Of a stretch of 22,454 bases of DNA, positions 22,438 to 22,454 are shown piece after piece; positions within the stretch are counted from its first letter, which is position 1, and the number at the start of each line of letters is the position of its first letter. Origin of the DNA: CG2-30-36-16 sp964372115 (GTDB lineage: Bacteria > Bacteroidota > Ignavibacteria > Ignavibacteriales > Ignavibacteriaceae); NCBI GenBank assembly GCA_964372115.1, contig CAYJPN010000053.1, positions 1 through 22,454 of the forward strand. The letters are read 5' to 3'. The position numbers and the translations under genes are program-made. Under the pieces are notes generated by a model that saw only the letters and a list, made by a program, of their open reading frames with translations, was not told the DNA's origin and searched no databases.

Positions 22438-22454
22438 GAGTAAAAAAACTGATT

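Overview
The window is AT-rich bacterial chromosome. Gene content, AT-rich spacers, several weak or absent Shine-Dalgarno sites and one Bacteroidota-style promoter (TTG-N20-TAnnTTTG) suggest the Bacteroidota/Ignavibacteria (FCB) group. This placement is inference; there is no rRNA or marker protein to prove it.

Left third (1-5860): an accessory, partly decaying region. On the minus strand lie an unknown wHTH-tailed protein, an ApeA-type HEPN defence gene broken by one in-frame stop, and an intact mazE-mazF toxin-antitoxin pair. The mazEF and apeA units are bounded by short complementary cores and an imperfect inverted repeat with a bulged base, which looks like integron gene cassettes. No integrase is visible. 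Next come an array of 21-bp repeats encoding Cys-ended heptads, a Rieske iron-sulfur gene with a frameshift and a stop, a possible broken membrane-protein fragment, and an intact small secreted protein.

Middle (5880-10600, minus strand): the SRP (4.5S) RNA, a beta-class DNA methyltransferase without a visible restriction partner, and 5 nt upstream of it a 1153-residue hybrid histidine kinase (PAS-PAS-GAF-HisKA-HATPase-REC-REC-HPt).

Right half (10900-21330, plus strand): a citrate/isocitrate gene set. It holds an isocitrate/isopropylmalate dehydrogenase family enzyme, a CstA transporter, an HD-fold protein lacking the signature His, a 653-residue aconitase-superfamily enzyme that most resembles fungal Lys4 homoaconitase, an MmgE/PrpD dehydratase, a fused citrate lyase gamma-beta subunit (CitD-CitE) and the citrate lyase alpha subunit CitF. 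Together the dehydrogenase, hydratase and lyase could connect 2-oxoglutarate/isocitrate/citrate to oxaloacetate plus acetate. The citrate lyase maturation genes citC, citX and citG are not in the window.

Right end (21330-22454): mostly non-coding, with a frameshifted DUF5615-like toxin remnant, a possible tRNA remnant, a good intrinsic terminator and one small unknown ORF. The most notable points are the cassette-like defence genes and the Lys4-type hydratase beside a CitD-CitE fusion.
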